Positions 18,466 through 27,106 of a stretch of DNA of 64,000 nt are shown in pieces. Position 1 is the first letter of the stretch, and each line of letters opens with the position of its first letter. The notes below the pieces were generated by a model. It ran no database searches, had not been told where the DNA came from, and saw only the letters and a list, made by a program, of their open reading frames with translations. This stretch comes from Arthrobacter woluwensis (GTDB lineage: Bacteria; Actinomycetota; Actinomycetes; Actinomycetales; Micrococcaceae). A program made the translations under genes and the position numbers. The stretch lies in the NCBI RefSeq assembly GCF_900105345.1, contig NZ_FNSN01000003.1:3162001-3226000 (forward strand), written 5' to 3'.

Positions 18466-19575
18466 TCAGGACCCTGTCAGGACCTCGTCGATGAAGTAGT
18501 CGGCGAAGCGATCGATGGTGTGCTCCGCCCTCACCTTGACGGCGCCGGCCGCCCCCAAGGACTCCGCCCAGGCGGGATCGTCCGTCAAGCGCAGGATCGC
18601 CTCCCGCAGCGCCTTCGGCGACCTCGGGATCAGCAGGCCGGTGGTCTCGTCGACGAGCTTGCGCGTGAGGCCGACGTCGGTGGCCACGACGGCACAGCCC
18701 ACCGACATCGCCTCCAGGAGCGACTGTGACGGGTAGTTCTCCTCGTCCTGGAGACTCAGGAAGACGCGCGCCCGCCCCAGCACGGACGGAAGATTCGGCG
18801 CGAAGTACACCTCGGCGCCGTCGACGGCCGGCGTGAACCCGTCGGGTCCCGACGCCGGCTGACCGAGCACATGCAGGCTGATGCCCGTCGGAAGCGGCTC
18901 CATCCGCTCCAGAAGGTCCAGTCCCTTGCCGGTGGTGAACCTCGCCGCGAACACCACATCGATGCCGCGCGACTCGTACGGCGGAATGACGGCCGGGTAA
19001 TCGGCGAAACTGCAGGGTGCGACCTTGACGAGGCTCTCGGACGGCCCTGGACCGTCCAGTCGCGGGAGGTGCCGGCGCACGTGGTCGGCGATGTCCTCGG
19101 AAAGGCAGTCGACGGCGGCCGCCTTGACCAGCGGGGGCAGGTGCTCGTCGCCGTAGCTGTGCCGTGAGTCGGCGACGGTCAGCGAGAACGGCGGGATGAG
19201 CGAAGACAGCCGGGCGAACAGGGTGCTCAGGTTGCCGGGATCATGGACGAGGTGGACATGGCGGTACCGGCCGCTCAGAAGGCTTGGGAACACCCTGCCC
19301 AGGAGGCCCAGGCGGAGTGCTCCCCGGGCGCCCAGAGCGCGTGCCGCCAAGGCCGAGTCCACGAACACGACGTGACCGGAGTCGATGCGGATGCCCGCGT
19401 CCTGGATGGTCGCGAACGCTGCTTTCGACGTGAAGACGGTCAGGGGCACCCCACGGCCGATCAGATGAGCGGCCAGTCGCATGAGTCGTCGTTCCAGGCC
19501 TCCGAGCCGTCCTTCCTGCAGGAGGACGAAAGCGATCTTCCGCTGACGACGCCGACTACTGCGAGAGCTGAACAC
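18466..19575 (-). CDS. Glycosyltransferase family 4 protein
   Basis: 369 residues. The N-terminus has an Arg-rich start and FVLLQEGRLGGLERRLMRLAAHL, the acceptor-side GT-B motif. The C-terminal half has DVVFAARFTTGKGLDLLERM, RVFLSLQDEENYPSQSLLEAMSVGCAVVATDVG (donor site) and ETTGLLIPRS. It starts at ATG 19575, inside the end of the upstream flippase gene (20-bp overlap), so the two are probably co-translated. It likely acts in the same polysaccharide pathway as the plus-strand glycosyltransferases. Confidence 0.9.
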   Translation of the reverse strand: MFSSRSSRRRQRKIAFVLLQEGRLGGLERRLMRLAAHLIGRGVPLTVFTSKAAFATIQDAGIRIDSGHVVFVDSALAARALGARGALRLGLLGRVFPSLLSGRYRHVHLVHDPGNLSTLFARLSSLIPPFSLTVADSRHSYGDEHLPPLVKAAAVDCLSEDIADHVRRHLPRLDGPGPSESLVKVAPCSFADYPAVIPPYESRGIDVVFAARFTTGKGLDLLERMEPLPTGISLHVLGQPASGPDGFTPAVDGAEVYFAPNLPSVLGRARVFLSLQDEENYPSQSLLEAMSVGCAVVATDVGLTRKLVDETTGLLIPRSPKALREAILRLTDDPAWAESLGAAGAVKVRAEHTIDRFADYFIDEVLTGS

Positions 19576-20833
19576 GTTTCCCCTTTCCAGGGTCTGCCTT
19601 GTGAGCGAGCACGGCGCAGCAGATCCAGGTGACGAAGTAGGTCACGGCCATGGCCGTGTAGACCAGGAACGTCGCCTGCGTGAGCGACAGTGAGAGTGCG
19701 GTGACCAGCGAGAAGGAGATCACCATCAGGACCGCCCGGGTCACGTCGAGGATCGTGTTGAGGAGCGACTTCTCTAGGAGGATGAGGATTTGGCTCAGCG
19801 GGCTCGCGACGAGCCGGATGGCTGCGTTGAGGGCAAGGGTCTGCACCACCATGCCTGCGGTGGTCCACTGCGAGCCGAGGATCCACGGCAGCACGCTCTC
19901 GGCAAGGGTCGCCGCCGCGACGCCGACCACCAGGCCCCCGGCCGCGAGGAGTGCGCTGAAGCGCAGGAAGAGTCTGTTGAGGCCCGCTCCCCCGGACCGG
20001 ATCCGGTCTGCGGCCTCGCCCGCGAAGACCTGGCCGATCGTCGCCGCCACGAGCGTGACGGGCACCGAGATGAGCTTGTCCGCCATGCCGACCTGGCCGC
20101 CCGGACCGATCCCGAAGTGGGCGATGAAGAAGACCAGGGGAAGCTGCAGCCCGAAGGCGTTCAGCAGCGCGGACGGGGCGAAGACCACCGGGAAGCGCCA
20201 GTACCGGCGCCAGACAGTCCGCACATCGTGGAGCCGGGGCCGGCAGAGGAACTCCTTGGTGCTCTTCACCATCACCCCGAGCCCCGCCAGGTGTCCGATC
20301 AACGCTCCGATGAGCAGCCCGGGAATCGCCTGTGCCGGGCCCACGCTCAGACCGAGCTGCGGTGCCACGGTCGCGGCAGACCGCAGGAACGTGCGCGTCG
20401 CGACGGTGCTGTACAGCTTCTTCCTCAGCGTGAGCCGGGTCAGCAGCTCGAAGACGGCCATGAGCACCGTGAAGACGAAGATCCAGACGGCCAGACCGAA
20501 GGACACGTTCAGGCCGGAGACGCCGAATGAACTCAGAGCGAAAACGGCTCCCGAATACACGACGCCGATCACCAGGATGGCGCCGAGGGCGACTCCCGTG
20601 ATCGAGCGGACGTGTGAAGTGTCCTGCGGAAGAAGGGTGGCGGATTCCAGCCGCAGCGTCGCCAGGGGCGTGGCGATCGCCGCAAGAGAAAGAACGAGGG
20701 AATACTGGCCGAAGCTCTCCGGAGTGTAAAGCCGGGAAATCAGCGGCAGAGCCGCAAAAGTGAGCACCTGAGCACCGACGGTGCCGGTCAGCAGTTGAAG
20801 AAGTCCCCTGCCGCTCTTACTGCGAGTGTTCAT
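19556..20833 (-). CDS. Polysaccharide flippase (Wzx/MATE-like, polysaccharide_synt family)
   Basis: 425 residues with about twelve predicted membrane helices. The N-terminus GRGLLQLLTGTVGAQVLTFAALPLISRLYTPE and FGQYSLVLSLAAIATPLATLRLE are characteristic of the PST/Wzx flippase family. The C-terminus ends in a short charged tail. It would move lipid-linked repeat units across the cytoplasmic membrane. It is first in a two-gene operon with the glycosyltransferase at 18466 and divergent from the acyltransferase at 21083. Confidence 0.92.
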   Translation of the reverse strand: MNTRSKSGRGLLQLLTGTVGAQVLTFAALPLISRLYTPESFGQYSLVLSLAAIATPLATLRLESATLLPQDTSHVRSITGVALGAILVIGVVYSGAVFALSSFGVSGLNVSFGLAVWIFVFTVLMAVFELLTRLTLRKKLYSTVATRTFLRSAATVAPQLGLSVGPAQAIPGLLIGALIGHLAGLGVMVKSTKEFLCRPRLHDVRTVWRRYWRFPVVFAPSALLNAFGLQLPLVFFIAHFGIGPGGQVGMADKLISVPVTLVAATIGQVFAGEAADRIRSGGAGLNRLFLRFSALLAAGGLVVGVAAATLAESVLPWILGSQWTTAGMVVQTLALNAAIRLVASPLSQILILLEKSLLNTILDVTRAVLMVISFSLVTALSLSLTQATFLVYTAMAVTYFVTWICCAVLAHKADPGKGKRVQLSQ

Positions 20834-21082
20834 GCATTTATTTCCGGCCCATCAGCCTTTTGAAGGTCGAATCCAGCCAGCCGGGAAAGAGCGCTGGCCT
20901 CAGCACCCCGGGGCCAGGCCTGCGCTGGCTCGATTTCACCCCAACCCCCTGGCCATCGTACCGGAAGCAGACCGCTTTCTTCCGCTGGTTTCACAGCGCG
21001 ACGTCACATTGCCAGAAGTTGACTCGACGTCATGAACAGCGAATAGCCACAAGTCATTTCTTAAGCTGTACAGTCATATCCT

Positions 21083-23086
21083 GTGAACTCGCACAACACC
21101 ACAGGTTTCAGGGGTGATATCCAAGGTCTCCGCGCGATCGCCGTCGCGTCGGTTCTCCTCTATCACGCGAACATGCCCTTCATCACCGGGGGATATGTCG
21201 GTGTCGACGTCTTCTTCGTGATCTCCGGATTTCTGATCACCTCCCATTTGCTGAGTCAGTTGCGCACACGGGGACACGTGGACTTCCCGACCTTCTATGC
21301 CCGCCGTGTCCGGCGCATTCTCCCGGCGTCTCTCGTCGTCGTCGCGCTGTCCACGCTCGGGGCTGTGATCTGGTATCCGCCCATGCTGATCCGCGAAGTG
21401 TGGAAAGGGGCGGTCGCGAGCGCGCTGTACGTCCCGAATTACCTGTTCGCCGTGGAGGGGACCGACTATCTGTCCGAGCAGTCCCCCTCCCTGTTCCAGC
21501 ACTACTGGTCCCTGGGCGTGGAGGAACAGTTCTATCTGGTGTGGCCGGTCCTGCTGGGCCTGGGCTTCCTGGCGATGCGGTCCCGCGCCCGCCGCCTCTT
21601 CCTCCTCGTCGCTGGGCTGACGGTCGCGTCCTTCATCGCCGGGGCCGTCCTCACCTACCATTCACAGCCGTGGGCGTTCTTCTCACTGCCGACCCGGGCC
21701 TGGGAGCTCGGGGCGGGCGGCCTGGCCGCGTTCGTCGCGGCCTATCGGCCGGATCTCATCAAGGCGGGCCCCGTCCTCGGCTGGGTCGGCGTGGCCGGCA
21801 TCCTCGCGTCGCTGTTCCTCTTCGACTCCAGCACCTCGTTCCCCGGCATCTCGGCCGCTCTTCCGGTGCTGTCGACAGCGGCGGTGATCCTGGCGGGAGT
21901 GAACGCCTCCAGCTTCGGGCCGGCGGCGATCCTGTCCCTCCGGCCGTTCCAGTTCATCGGGCTCATCTCCTATTCCCTGTACCTGGTCCACTGGCCGCTG
22001 TTCCTGCTCATCAACGCAGCGGTCTTCCAGGCCCACCTGTCCGCCCCGCTCCGGCTGGGGATCGCGCTCCTCTGCGTTCCGCTGGCCTGGCTGCTCTACC
22101 GGTTCGTCGAAGCGCCGGCACGGGATGGCCGGTGGCTGAAGAACGCCCGTCCGCGCCGCTCCCTGCTGGCTGCCGCCGTCGCGCCGGTCATCGTGGCGCT
22201 GATCGCGACCGGATCGTTCCTGTACGTCCGCTCGGTTCCCCTCCACGCGGATGCCGCCGCGCAGACGGCCTCGATCTCGGCGGCGCCGGCTTTCACGGGA
22301 TTCGTCCCGTCCAATCTGAAGCCGTCGCTGAGCGAGGCCTCCACTGATCAGGCGGAGATCTACGACGACGGGTGCCACGCCACCTTCACCGAGAGTGACC
22401 TCAAGAGCTGCGTCTACGGCGACCCCAAGCTTCCGCGGATCGTCCTGTTCGGCGATTCCCATGCGGCGCACTGGTTCCCGGCGCTGAAAGCGTTCGCAGC
22501 CAGCCACGGCTACTCCCTCGAGAGCCGCACCAAGAGCTCGTGCCCCTCGGTGCTCGCCGGCATCTCGCTCAACGGAGTTCCGTACACGAGTTGCGCGGAG
22601 TGGAGACAGAAGGTGATCGACAGGATCAACTCCGAACCCGTCGCCCTGGTCGTGGTGTCCAACTATGCGGCGTCGCTTCCCCGCCTGCTGGACGGCGAAA
22701 GCTGGGAGAAGGGTCTGCGCAAGACCCTGGACAGCATCCGGGCGACCACCGTCGTCCTGGCGGACACCCCGGATCTCAAGGTCAGCACGCCCGTCTGCCT
22801 CTCGGCGAAGATCACGGCCGCGAGCGCCTGCGGGAAGGCCCGTTCCGCGGCCTTCACCCCGCAGGTCCAGAACGCGGAGAGTGCCGCCGCCGCGGCTCAC
22901 GGCAGCGGCTTCATCGACCTGAGCGACTATCTCTGCTCAGCCGACCGTTGCGACCCCATCATCGGCGACACCCTGGTGTACCGGGACGGCCATCACCTGA
23001 CCGCGACGTTCAGCACCAAGCTCGCCCAGCCACTGGGCGAGAAGCTCGCGCCGTACCTTCATGCGCGGCAGGGCACGGCACGCTGA
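21083..23086 (+). CDS. Acyltransferase family 3 protein with C-terminal SGNH domain (OafA-type)
   Basis: 667 residues from GTG 21083. Residues 8-370 form the AT3 membrane domain with GLRAIAVASVLLYHANMPF (catalytic-type His28) and GGYVGVDVFFVISGFLI, then RVRRILPA. After the last helix, an extracytoplasmic SGNH domain (about 420-660) shows IVLFGDSHAAHWFPAL (Ser) and a terminal DGHHLT (Asp/His). Such fusions O-acetylate surface polysaccharide or peptidoglycan, the AT3 part passing acyl groups outward to the SGNH part. In this locus exopolysaccharide acetylation is the simplest role. Confidence 0.93.
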   Translation: MNSHNTTGFRGDIQGLRAIAVASVLLYHANMPFITGGYVGVDVFFVISGFLITSHLLSQLRTRGHVDFPTFYARRVRRILPASLVVVALSTLGAVIWYPPMLIREVWKGAVASALYVPNYLFAVEGTDYLSEQSPSLFQHYWSLGVEEQFYLVWPVLLGLGFLAMRSRARRLFLLVAGLTVASFIAGAVLTYHSQPWAFFSLPTRAWELGAGGLAAFVAAYRPDLIKAGPVLGWVGVAGILASLFLFDSSTSFPGISAALPVLSTAAVILAGVNASSFGPAAILSLRPFQFIGLISYSLYLVHWPLFLLINAAVFQAHLSAPLRLGIALLCVPLAWLLYRFVEAPARDGRWLKNARPRRSLLAAAVAPVIVALIATGSFLYVRSVPLHADAAAQTASISAAPAFTGFVPSNLKPSLSEASTDQAEIYDDGCHATFTESDLKSCVYGDPKLPRIVLFGDSHAAHWFPALKAFAASHGYSLESRTKSSCPSVLAGISLNGVPYTSCAEWRQKVIDRINSEPVALVVVSNYAASLPRLLDGESWEKGLRKTLDSIRATTVVLADTPDLKVSTPVCLSAKITAASACGKARSAAFTPQVQNAESAAAAAHGSGFIDLSDYLCSADRCDPIIGDTLVYRDGHHLTATFSTKLAQPLGEKLAPYLHARQGTAR

Positions 23087-23125
23087 CGGTCGTTCCGGCG
23101 GCTCACAGGGCCGCCGGATCCGCGG

Positions 23126-23893
23126 TCAGGGACGGCGTCCGATCTTGGAGAACGGGAACAGGAACCAGTCCACCCTCCCGATGATCTCCTCACGGGACAC
23201 CATCCTGGCACACCCCGGGGTGACCGTGGCGCTGCGGCAGGAGATCACGGAGTCCGCGGAGTTGGAGCGGTGGTCCCCGAGCATCAGGTACTCGTCGGCG
23301 CCGAGCGTGACCGGCCGGAAGCACCGCGCGGTCCAGGCGGCGGCCGTGCACGCGGAGGCCCCCGCGGCCCACGGCAGATCCTGGTAGAGGTACGGTTCGT
23401 CGATGGCCGTGCCGTTCACGGTCACTTTGCCCTGGGCGTCACAGCACGCGACGGTGTCCCCCGGCACCCCGATCACGCGCTTGACCAGGTAGTCCGTGTT
23501 CCCGGGGCCGATCCCGGTCAGATCGCCGAACCACCCGACGGCCGTGCGCAGGGCGCCGTGCTCGCTCTGCGGCCCCCAGGAGGCCGGCTTCCGGAAGACC
23601 ACGACATCGCCTCGCTGCGGCATCGATCCCGCATAGGCGACGCGGTTGACGAGCAGGCGGTCCCCCACGTTGAGGGTGTTCTCCATGGATCCCGACGGCA
23701 CCTGGTACACCTTGACGAGGAATCCCTGCACGAGTGCCACGAGGACCACCGCGGCGAGCACCTGGAACCACAGGGACTTCAGAAGGGGCCGACGACGCCG
23801 CCCTCCGCCCGCCCGGGGCGCGTCACCTTCACTGCCGCCCGGCGTCGTCGGCAGGCTCTCCGGCCGGTCGTCGCCCGCTGCTCCGGTGCTCAT
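23126..23893 (-). CDS. lepB: Signal peptidase I
   Basis: 255 residues. After a Gly/Arg-rich cytoplasmic leader and one membrane anchor (LWFQVLAAVVLVALVQGFLV), the S26 family boxes follow: PSGSMENTLNVGDRLLVNRVAY with the catalytic Ser, DYLVKRVIGVPGDTV with the catalytic Lys, and LMLGDHRSNSADS. It removes signal peptides at the outer membrane face. Its ATG overlaps the stop of the HprK-PqqD gene (ATGA), so the two are translationally coupled. That placement suggests a processing role tied to this locus rather than, or in addition to, general secretion. Confidence 0.93.
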   Translation of the reverse strand: MSTGAAGDDRPESLPTTPGGSEGDAPRAGGGRRRRPLLKSLWFQVLAAVVLVALVQGFLVKVYQVPSGSMENTLNVGDRLLVNRVAYAGSMPQRGDVVVFRKPASWGPQSEHGALRTAVGWFGDLTGIGPGNTDYLVKRVIGVPGDTVACCDAQGKVTVNGTAIDEPYLYQDLPWAAGASACTAAAWTARCFRPVTLGADEYLMLGDHRSNSADSVISCRSATVTPGCARMVSREEIIGRVDWFLFPFSKIGRRP

Positions 23894-25053
23894 GCGACGT
23901 GGTCGGGAAATCGCTGGAGGAGCCCGGCGTCGGCCAGCGCGCGCAGCACCTGGCTGACGGCGGCTTCCAGACTCCGCTCCGGCGGCACCCCGAAGACGGC
24001 TTCGACATCGTGCGCCACGCCGTCGAAGTCCCGGCCCGCGCAGAGCGATCGCCAGATGACGGGACCCACGCCGTCAAGGATGTGCACCACACGGCTGGTG
24101 TCGATGATGGCCGTCTGCCCCGCCGACTCGACCGCGTCCAGGACGGGTGCGGGCACGTAGCGTTCCTCGTTCAGTGCGCTGTGGGCGCCGACCGGGTCCT
24201 GGACGGGCAGGACGGCCTCCCAGGGTTCCGGGGCCGCGGCGGTGAGGAGTTCGGGAACCAGCGGTGGCACGTCGCTCGCCTCACGGTAGGTGACCTGGCG
24301 GATGGCCCCGCAGCGGTCCACCAGCCGGGCGATCATCTGAAGAGGCTGGTCGAGGTCGGCGAGATAACTGACTTCGGGGACGATCGCGGCGAGGGCTTCG
24401 CAGAGTTCCAGCTGCGCGATCTCCGGGCGGCCCTGGAGATCCGGGACGCGGGACACCAGCACGAGGCCGCCGAGCCGGAGCTCGGCGTCGGGCAGCTCCT
24501 TGAGCCCGAGAAGGGACGGCGCCACCTGCTCCTTGTGGTCCTCGCCGGCCCGGATGATGGAGAGCGGCTTCCGGTAGGAATGCACCGCGCCGTCGGATTC
24601 GATCCCCACGGTCTCGTCCGTGACGTAGGAGAACTGCTGCCCGAGGGTCCTGGCCAGCGTCGTCTTCCCTCGGCCGGACGGGCCGATGAAGGCCAGCACC
24701 CGGCCCTTCTCGTCGGCGACGCCGGCGGCGTGGAGCATGAGCAGCTGACCGCGCCGTCCCTCGATCGCGGCGAGCGTGGCGTGCGTGGAAAGATCAGCGA
24801 CGGAGCGGACCAGGTCCGCTTCGTCAGGGAACGGCCAGCTCAGTTCGAAGACGTCGACGCCGGGAGCCTCCAGGTCGCGGTGCGGGGGCTGAGCATCGGC
24901 CCACGGGTCCTGAAGGGCCCGCAGGCGCGCTTCGTCCAGAGGCCGGCCGGAATTGTCCAGTCGCACCCGGACCACTCCGCCCAGGGCATTCACCAGAATG
25001 TCGTCGGACTGCAATTTCCCCCCACAGCAATGATTTCTTCCAGCAAAAGTCAT
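23890..25053 (-). CDS. HprK-related serine kinase-like protein with C-terminal PqqD-like domain
   Basis: 387 residues from ATG 25053; TTG 25065 and TTG 25014 (next to GGGGGGAAA) are alternatives. The central domain resembles the HPr kinase fold, with Walker A GPSGRGKT at 124-131 and YVTDETVGI at 143-151, where HPr kinase has its acidic metal-binding segment. Residues about 305-387 (TSRVVHILDGVGPVIWRSL, then EAAVSQVLRALADAGLL) look like a PqqD domain, which in other systems binds peptide leaders. Related kinases phosphorylate lasso precursors or belong to HPr-rel-A loci. It is coupled to lepB; the substrate is unknown. Confidence 0.78.
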   Translation of the reverse strand: MTFAGRNHCCGGKLQSDDILVNALGGVVRVRLDNSGRPLDEARLRALQDPWADAQPPHRDLEAPGVDVFELSWPFPDEADLVRSVADLSTHATLAAIEGRRGQLLMLHAAGVADEKGRVLAFIGPSGRGKTTLARTLGQQFSYVTDETVGIESDGAVHSYRKPLSIIRAGEDHKEQVAPSLLGLKELPDAELRLGGLVLVSRVPDLQGRPEIAQLELCEALAAIVPEVSYLADLDQPLQMIARLVDRCGAIRQVTYREASDVPPLVPELLTAAAPEPWEAVLPVQDPVGAHSALNEERYVPAPVLDAVESAGQTAIIDTSRVVHILDGVGPVIWRSLCAGRDFDGVAHDVEAVFGVPPERSLEAAVSQVLRALADAGLLQRFPDHVA

Positions 25054-25109
25054 GCCATACGACAATGTCGTCGACCTTCGATCACCCTAATCCACTCCCC
25101 GGGAAGCGC

Positions 25110-25141
25110 GAAACGCGCCAGCAGAAGTGCTGGCGCGTTTC
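25110..25141 (-). terminator. Intrinsic-type terminator
   Basis: A 14-bp perfect stem pairs 25110-25123 with 25128-25141 around a 4-nt loop, downstream of the exported protein gene ending at 25215. The minus-strand 3' arm ends in GTTTC. Confidence 0.65.
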
Positions 25142-25214
25142 TCGAGACTCCCCCGTGAGGTGGAATCGGGCCGGCGGACTGATTCATCAGCCGGCCGTAT
25201 CTCCCGGTGGACGA

Positions 25215-25718
25215 TCAGTTGGCGCTGCAGAGAACCAGCGTCGAGTTGACGTTGCCGGAGAGCTTGCCACCGGTGGCGGTGTAGCCGCTGGGCAGGGTCA
25301 CGGAAGCGTTCAGGCCGAAGGCGACGCTGATGGAGAGCGTGGTGCGCAGGTTGAGGGTCTGGCCGGCCGCGAGCGGCGCGGTCAGGGTGACCTGGCGGCT
25401 GGTGCCGCTCAGGACGGCGACCGAAGCCACGCCGCCGGTGACGCTGAAGACACCGATGTTGGCCACGCCGGAACCGGTGATCGTGATGACGGTGCCGGCC
25501 GGGATCGGGGCGGTCGGCGAGGCGGTCAGGGTGAAGCCCGGGCCGAGGACGCCGAGGACGCCACAGGAGCCGTTCAGGGCCAGGGCGCCGAGCTCGGAAG
25601 TGGAGGCACTGGCCGCCGGTGCGGCGACGGCTGCGGCGATGACGGGCACGGACCAGGCGGCGCCCTTGACGACGGCGCGGCGGCTGGTGGAGTTGGAAAG
25701 CTTAAGATCTGCGCTCAT
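25215..25718 (-). CDS. Small exported protein with Tat-like signal peptide
   Basis: 167 residues. The leader has twin Arg followed by VVKGAAW and a hydrophobic stretch VPVIAAAVAAPAASAS, cleavage near residue 40. The mature part is about 125 residues of Gly/Thr/Ser/Val-rich beta-type sequence with two Cys (GSCGVLG and the C-terminal LVLCSAN) that could form a disulfide. No membrane anchor or LPXTG motif is seen. Its leader closely resembles that of the protein at 32262, so the two probably belong to one exported family. It lies just upstream of the kinase/signal-peptidase pair and may be a client of that system. Confidence 0.8.
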   Translation of the reverse strand: MSADLKLSNSTSRRAVVKGAAWSVPVIAAAVAAPAASASTSELGALALNGSCGVLGVLGPGFTLTASPTAPIPAGTVITITGSGVANIGVFSVTGGVASVAVLSGTSRQVTLTAPLAAGQTLNLRTTLSISVAFGLNASVTLPSGYTATGGKLSGNVNSTLVLCSAN

Positions 25719-26005
25719 GGTTCCTCAATGTTTCGATTCACGACAAAAAGTCAGTGGGCTGCGGAACCTTGCGAGTGCCGGTTCCCCCCTAGTGATTGAG
25801 AGCCTAACCACGGCGGAAGCGGGCAGGAGACCATTCCGGGAAAGTTGGCGCTTAACGACACAAGTTGTGCGCGAAACGTGCTTTATGGCGGCATTCGCGA
25901 ACATCTTTGACATCCGCGAACCGGGATTCCGGGAAAAGGCGGGGCCCGAAGGCCGCTCCGCACCTCTTTCCGGAAGTGATCTCCCACTTATAAAAGAGGA
26001 TTTAT

Positions 26006-26995
26006 TCACTCCAGAGGAGCGCGGCCTTCCCGCAATTCCCGCGGTCCGCACCCGTACAGTTCGTCGAGCGCGCGGCGGAGGGCCGCCGTCGTGCCGAAAC
26101 CGGTCTGTTCGGCGATCTGTTGCACGCTCAACACGTCGTAGCGGGAATCCGTCAGCAGATTCCTTGCCAGCCGGCCCCGTTGCCGTCGGATCTCCGCCGC
26201 GATCGAATTGCCGACCTCCGCGAAAGCGGCCTGAACCCTGCGCAGTGAGGACTGCACGGCCTTCGCCACCGCCTCCGGTTTCAGATGCTTGTCAGCACAT
26301 CGCTGAGCGATCACCGCCATGGCCTCGTCCCGGAGCGCCGAGGATGCCGAACCGGGCGCCCAGGAGGATCCGCAGTGCTCCAGCAGCGTGCTGCCCGCGA
26401 GTTCCAGGACGATCTGCTCCGACGCGTAATCCTCGATCGAGGAGCGGCGGCGGTCCGCCGAATGGCCCATCATGGCGCGGATGAAGCTGTGGGTCGCCTG
26501 GTCCAGGCGGGTGAGCGTGGGGAAGAACTGAAGGCCCGCGAGGGCGTGCGGAGCGAAGGTTTCGGCCGTGCTGCGCGTCAGCCGGATCCGGTCCACGTCA
26601 CCGCGGCCCCGGAACGGCGTCACCACGCCTTCTCCCCCGGGCACCACGAGCAGCGCCCCGGAACATTCCAGCGCCCGCCCGTCGGCCGGATTGCTGATCA
26701 CCGCCCGGTTCAGGAAGTAGAGGTCCACCCAGCCGCTCGGGAATTCGAGAACCGAAAGGTCACCCTCATGATGGGTGAGCGAGATTTCCCCGACCACGCA
26801 TTCCCGGGGAATCCCTGCGCCTTGCTGTCCTCCGTCGAACTCCGGTCCCCCGGATCCCTTCGCCTGGCCCCCCAGGACGTCTTGCCGCACCGCTATTCCC
26901 CTCACCGCATCCACGACGAACCATTCGTCGTCCGCGCATCGCTTTTCCCGCAGCGCCGAGTTGTCGGCCCCTTCGGCTTGCGACGCGAATGTCAT
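26006..26995 (-). CDS. AraC-family transcriptional regulator
   Basis: 329 residues from ATG 26995 (MTFASQAEG); an earlier frame start at 27061 would lie in the promoter region shared with the tyrosine kinase gene and is rejected. The N-terminal half is an AraC_binding-like region without clear ligand residues. The C-terminal 100 residues hold the double helix-turn-helix (SSLRRVQAAFAEVG, then SVQQIAEQTGFGTTAALRRALDELYGCGPRELR). The gene is divergent from the wzc-like kinase at 27107, only 111 bp away, so it is a good candidate regulator of exopolysaccharide genes. Confidence 0.88.
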   Translation of the reverse strand: MTFASQAEGADNSALREKRCADDEWFVVDAVRGIAVRQDVLGGQAKGSGGPEFDGGQQGAGIPRECVVGEISLTHHEGDLSVLEFPSGWVDLYFLNRAVISNPADGRALECSGALLVVPGGEGVVTPFRGRGDVDRIRLTRSTAETFAPHALAGLQFFPTLTRLDQATHSFIRAMMGHSADRRRSSIEDYASEQIVLELAGSTLLEHCGSSWAPGSASSALRDEAMAVIAQRCADKHLKPEAVAKAVQSSLRRVQAAFAEVGNSIAAEIRRQRGRLARNLLTDSRYDVLSVQQIAEQTGFGTTAALRRALDELYGCGPRELREGRAPLE

Positions 26996-27106
26996 GCCTA
27001 AGTTATTGAGTAACACTTTAGATCCACAGGCTAGGATGTTCAGGATGCCAGGCCTCTGCACTGGCGCAGCGACTTTTCTTCACCGCACCACCAAGGGGAT
27101 ATCTAC

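Noticed and set aside
17268-25053. Lasso-peptide biosynthetic cluster
   Set aside because: Kinase and nucleotidyltransferase types occur in lasso loci, but no asparagine-synthetase-like cyclase, transglutaminase-like protease or precursor peptide is present.
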